6,098 nt of DNA from an uncultured Clostridia bacterium (lineage in GTDB: Bacteria > Bacillota > Clostridia > Oscillospirales > Ruminococcaceae): the NCBI GenBank assembly GCA_945947715.1, contig CAMEYZ010000132.1, positions 1-6,098 on the forward strand. The letters are read 5' to 3'. The notes under the pieces are model-generated. The model worked only from the letters and a program-made list of their open reading frames with translations, did not search any database and had not been told where the DNA came from. A program made the translations under genes and the position numbers. Positions within the stretch are counted from its first letter, which is position 1, and each line of letters starts with the position of its first letter. Of this stretch, positions 5,830 to 6,098 are shown in pieces.

Positions 5830-6098
5830 TTAGGCCCTGCTCTCTGACGGGAGCTGCTCTATGAAGCTCATAAACCACTTTGCCGCTTTGGAAATAAGGT
5901 CATCAGCTTCGGTAGATGATCCTGTAGAGGTGCGAAATTCCTCCGACATTTTTTCCGTCTCCTGCGGACATATCCCCCTGAAAAGCAGCATCGCCGCAAG
6001 AACTGCAAGAGCTAACACAAGTCGGAATATCGCAAGCCTTACAAGCAGCGGCTTTTTATCGTTTTTTTCCTTATAATCGCAATTTACAGCTTCTTCCT
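5830..6098 (-). CDS. Single-pass membrane protein preceding the M50 protease (N-terminus beyond window)
   Basis: I do not recognise this gene by sequence. The frame is open from the right edge to the TAA at 5832-5830, giving 88 visible residues. It shows a charged, lysine-rich cytoplasmic part (DYKEKNDKKP), one membrane segment of about 20 residues (LLVRLAIFRL through AAMLLF), and a polar outer tail of about 48 residues ending SFIEQLPSESRA. A GTG at 6018 could start a shorter product, but it would cut the membrane helix and has no good ribosome binding site, so the true start is probably upstream. Position and topology match SpoIVFA, the partner and inhibitor of SpoIVFB, which is encoded just before it. 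The tail is far too short for the LytM domain of SpoIVFA. It may be a reduced SpoIVFA-like partner; this rests on context alone. Confidence 0.7.
   Translation of the reverse strand, partial: EEAVNCDYKEKNDKKPLLVRLAIFRLVLALAVLAAMLLFRGICPQETEKMSEEFRTSTGSSTEADDLISKAAKWFMSFIEQLPSESRA

Overview
The window looks like chromosomal DNA from a low-to-moderate-GC Gram-positive anaerobe of the Clostridia, most likely Ruminococcus-like (Oscillospiraceae). This is inferred from protein style: a KtrB/KtrA-type potassium uptake pair, a very large ATPase-permease fusion of the kind common in gut Clostridia, a SpoIVFB-like membrane protease, strong consensus sigma-A promoters and AGGAGG-type ribosome binding sites. 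No rRNA, tRNA, CRISPR array, transposon or phage gene is visible. Coding density is high and no gene-free stretch exceeds about 190 bases.

Layout, left to right. (1) 1-1604, minus strand: the first 534 codons of an ABC transporter with an N-terminal ATPase fused to an FtsX/MacB-type permease; the gene runs off the left edge. (2) 1605-1791: a regulatory intergenic region. It holds a perfect-consensus sigma-A promoter (TTGACA-17-TATAAT) for the ABC gene, two GGTGAAAAT direct repeats with an 11-bp period just upstream of its -35 box, repeated GTTAAATAATTG elements, a 5'-leader hairpin, and the intrinsic terminator of the potassium operon. (3) 1792-3827, minus strand: ktrB then ktrA, a two-gene potassium uptake operon with its own promoter and terminator. 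(4) 3828-4026: a compact divergent promoter region whose two -35 boxes are 6 bp apart. It serves ktrB leftward and the methyltransferase gene rightward, and the ktrB leader contains competing hairpins. (5) 4027-5256, plus strand: a PUA-domain class I SAM-dependent rRNA methyltransferase (RlmI/YwbD family). (6) 5265-6098, minus strand: a short SpoIVFB-like M50 site-2 protease, translationally coupled to an upstream single-pass membrane protein whose start lies beyond the right edge.

How the genes work together. KtrB (pore) and KtrA (cytosolic RCK gate) form one potassium uptake system. The KtrA here lacks two residues that in the B. subtilis protein bind the ATP gamma-phosphate and the activating cation, so its ligand control may differ. 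The protease and its bitopic partner look like a minimal two-component intramembrane protease unit. The ABC gene appears to be controlled separately, possibly by an OmpR/PhoB-type response regulator. The methyltransferase is a housekeeping rRNA modification gene that shares only the promoter region with ktrB. No clearly undescribed system is evident. The most interesting items are the KtrA substitutions, the promoter architecture at 1664-1745, the ktrB leader and the protease partner.
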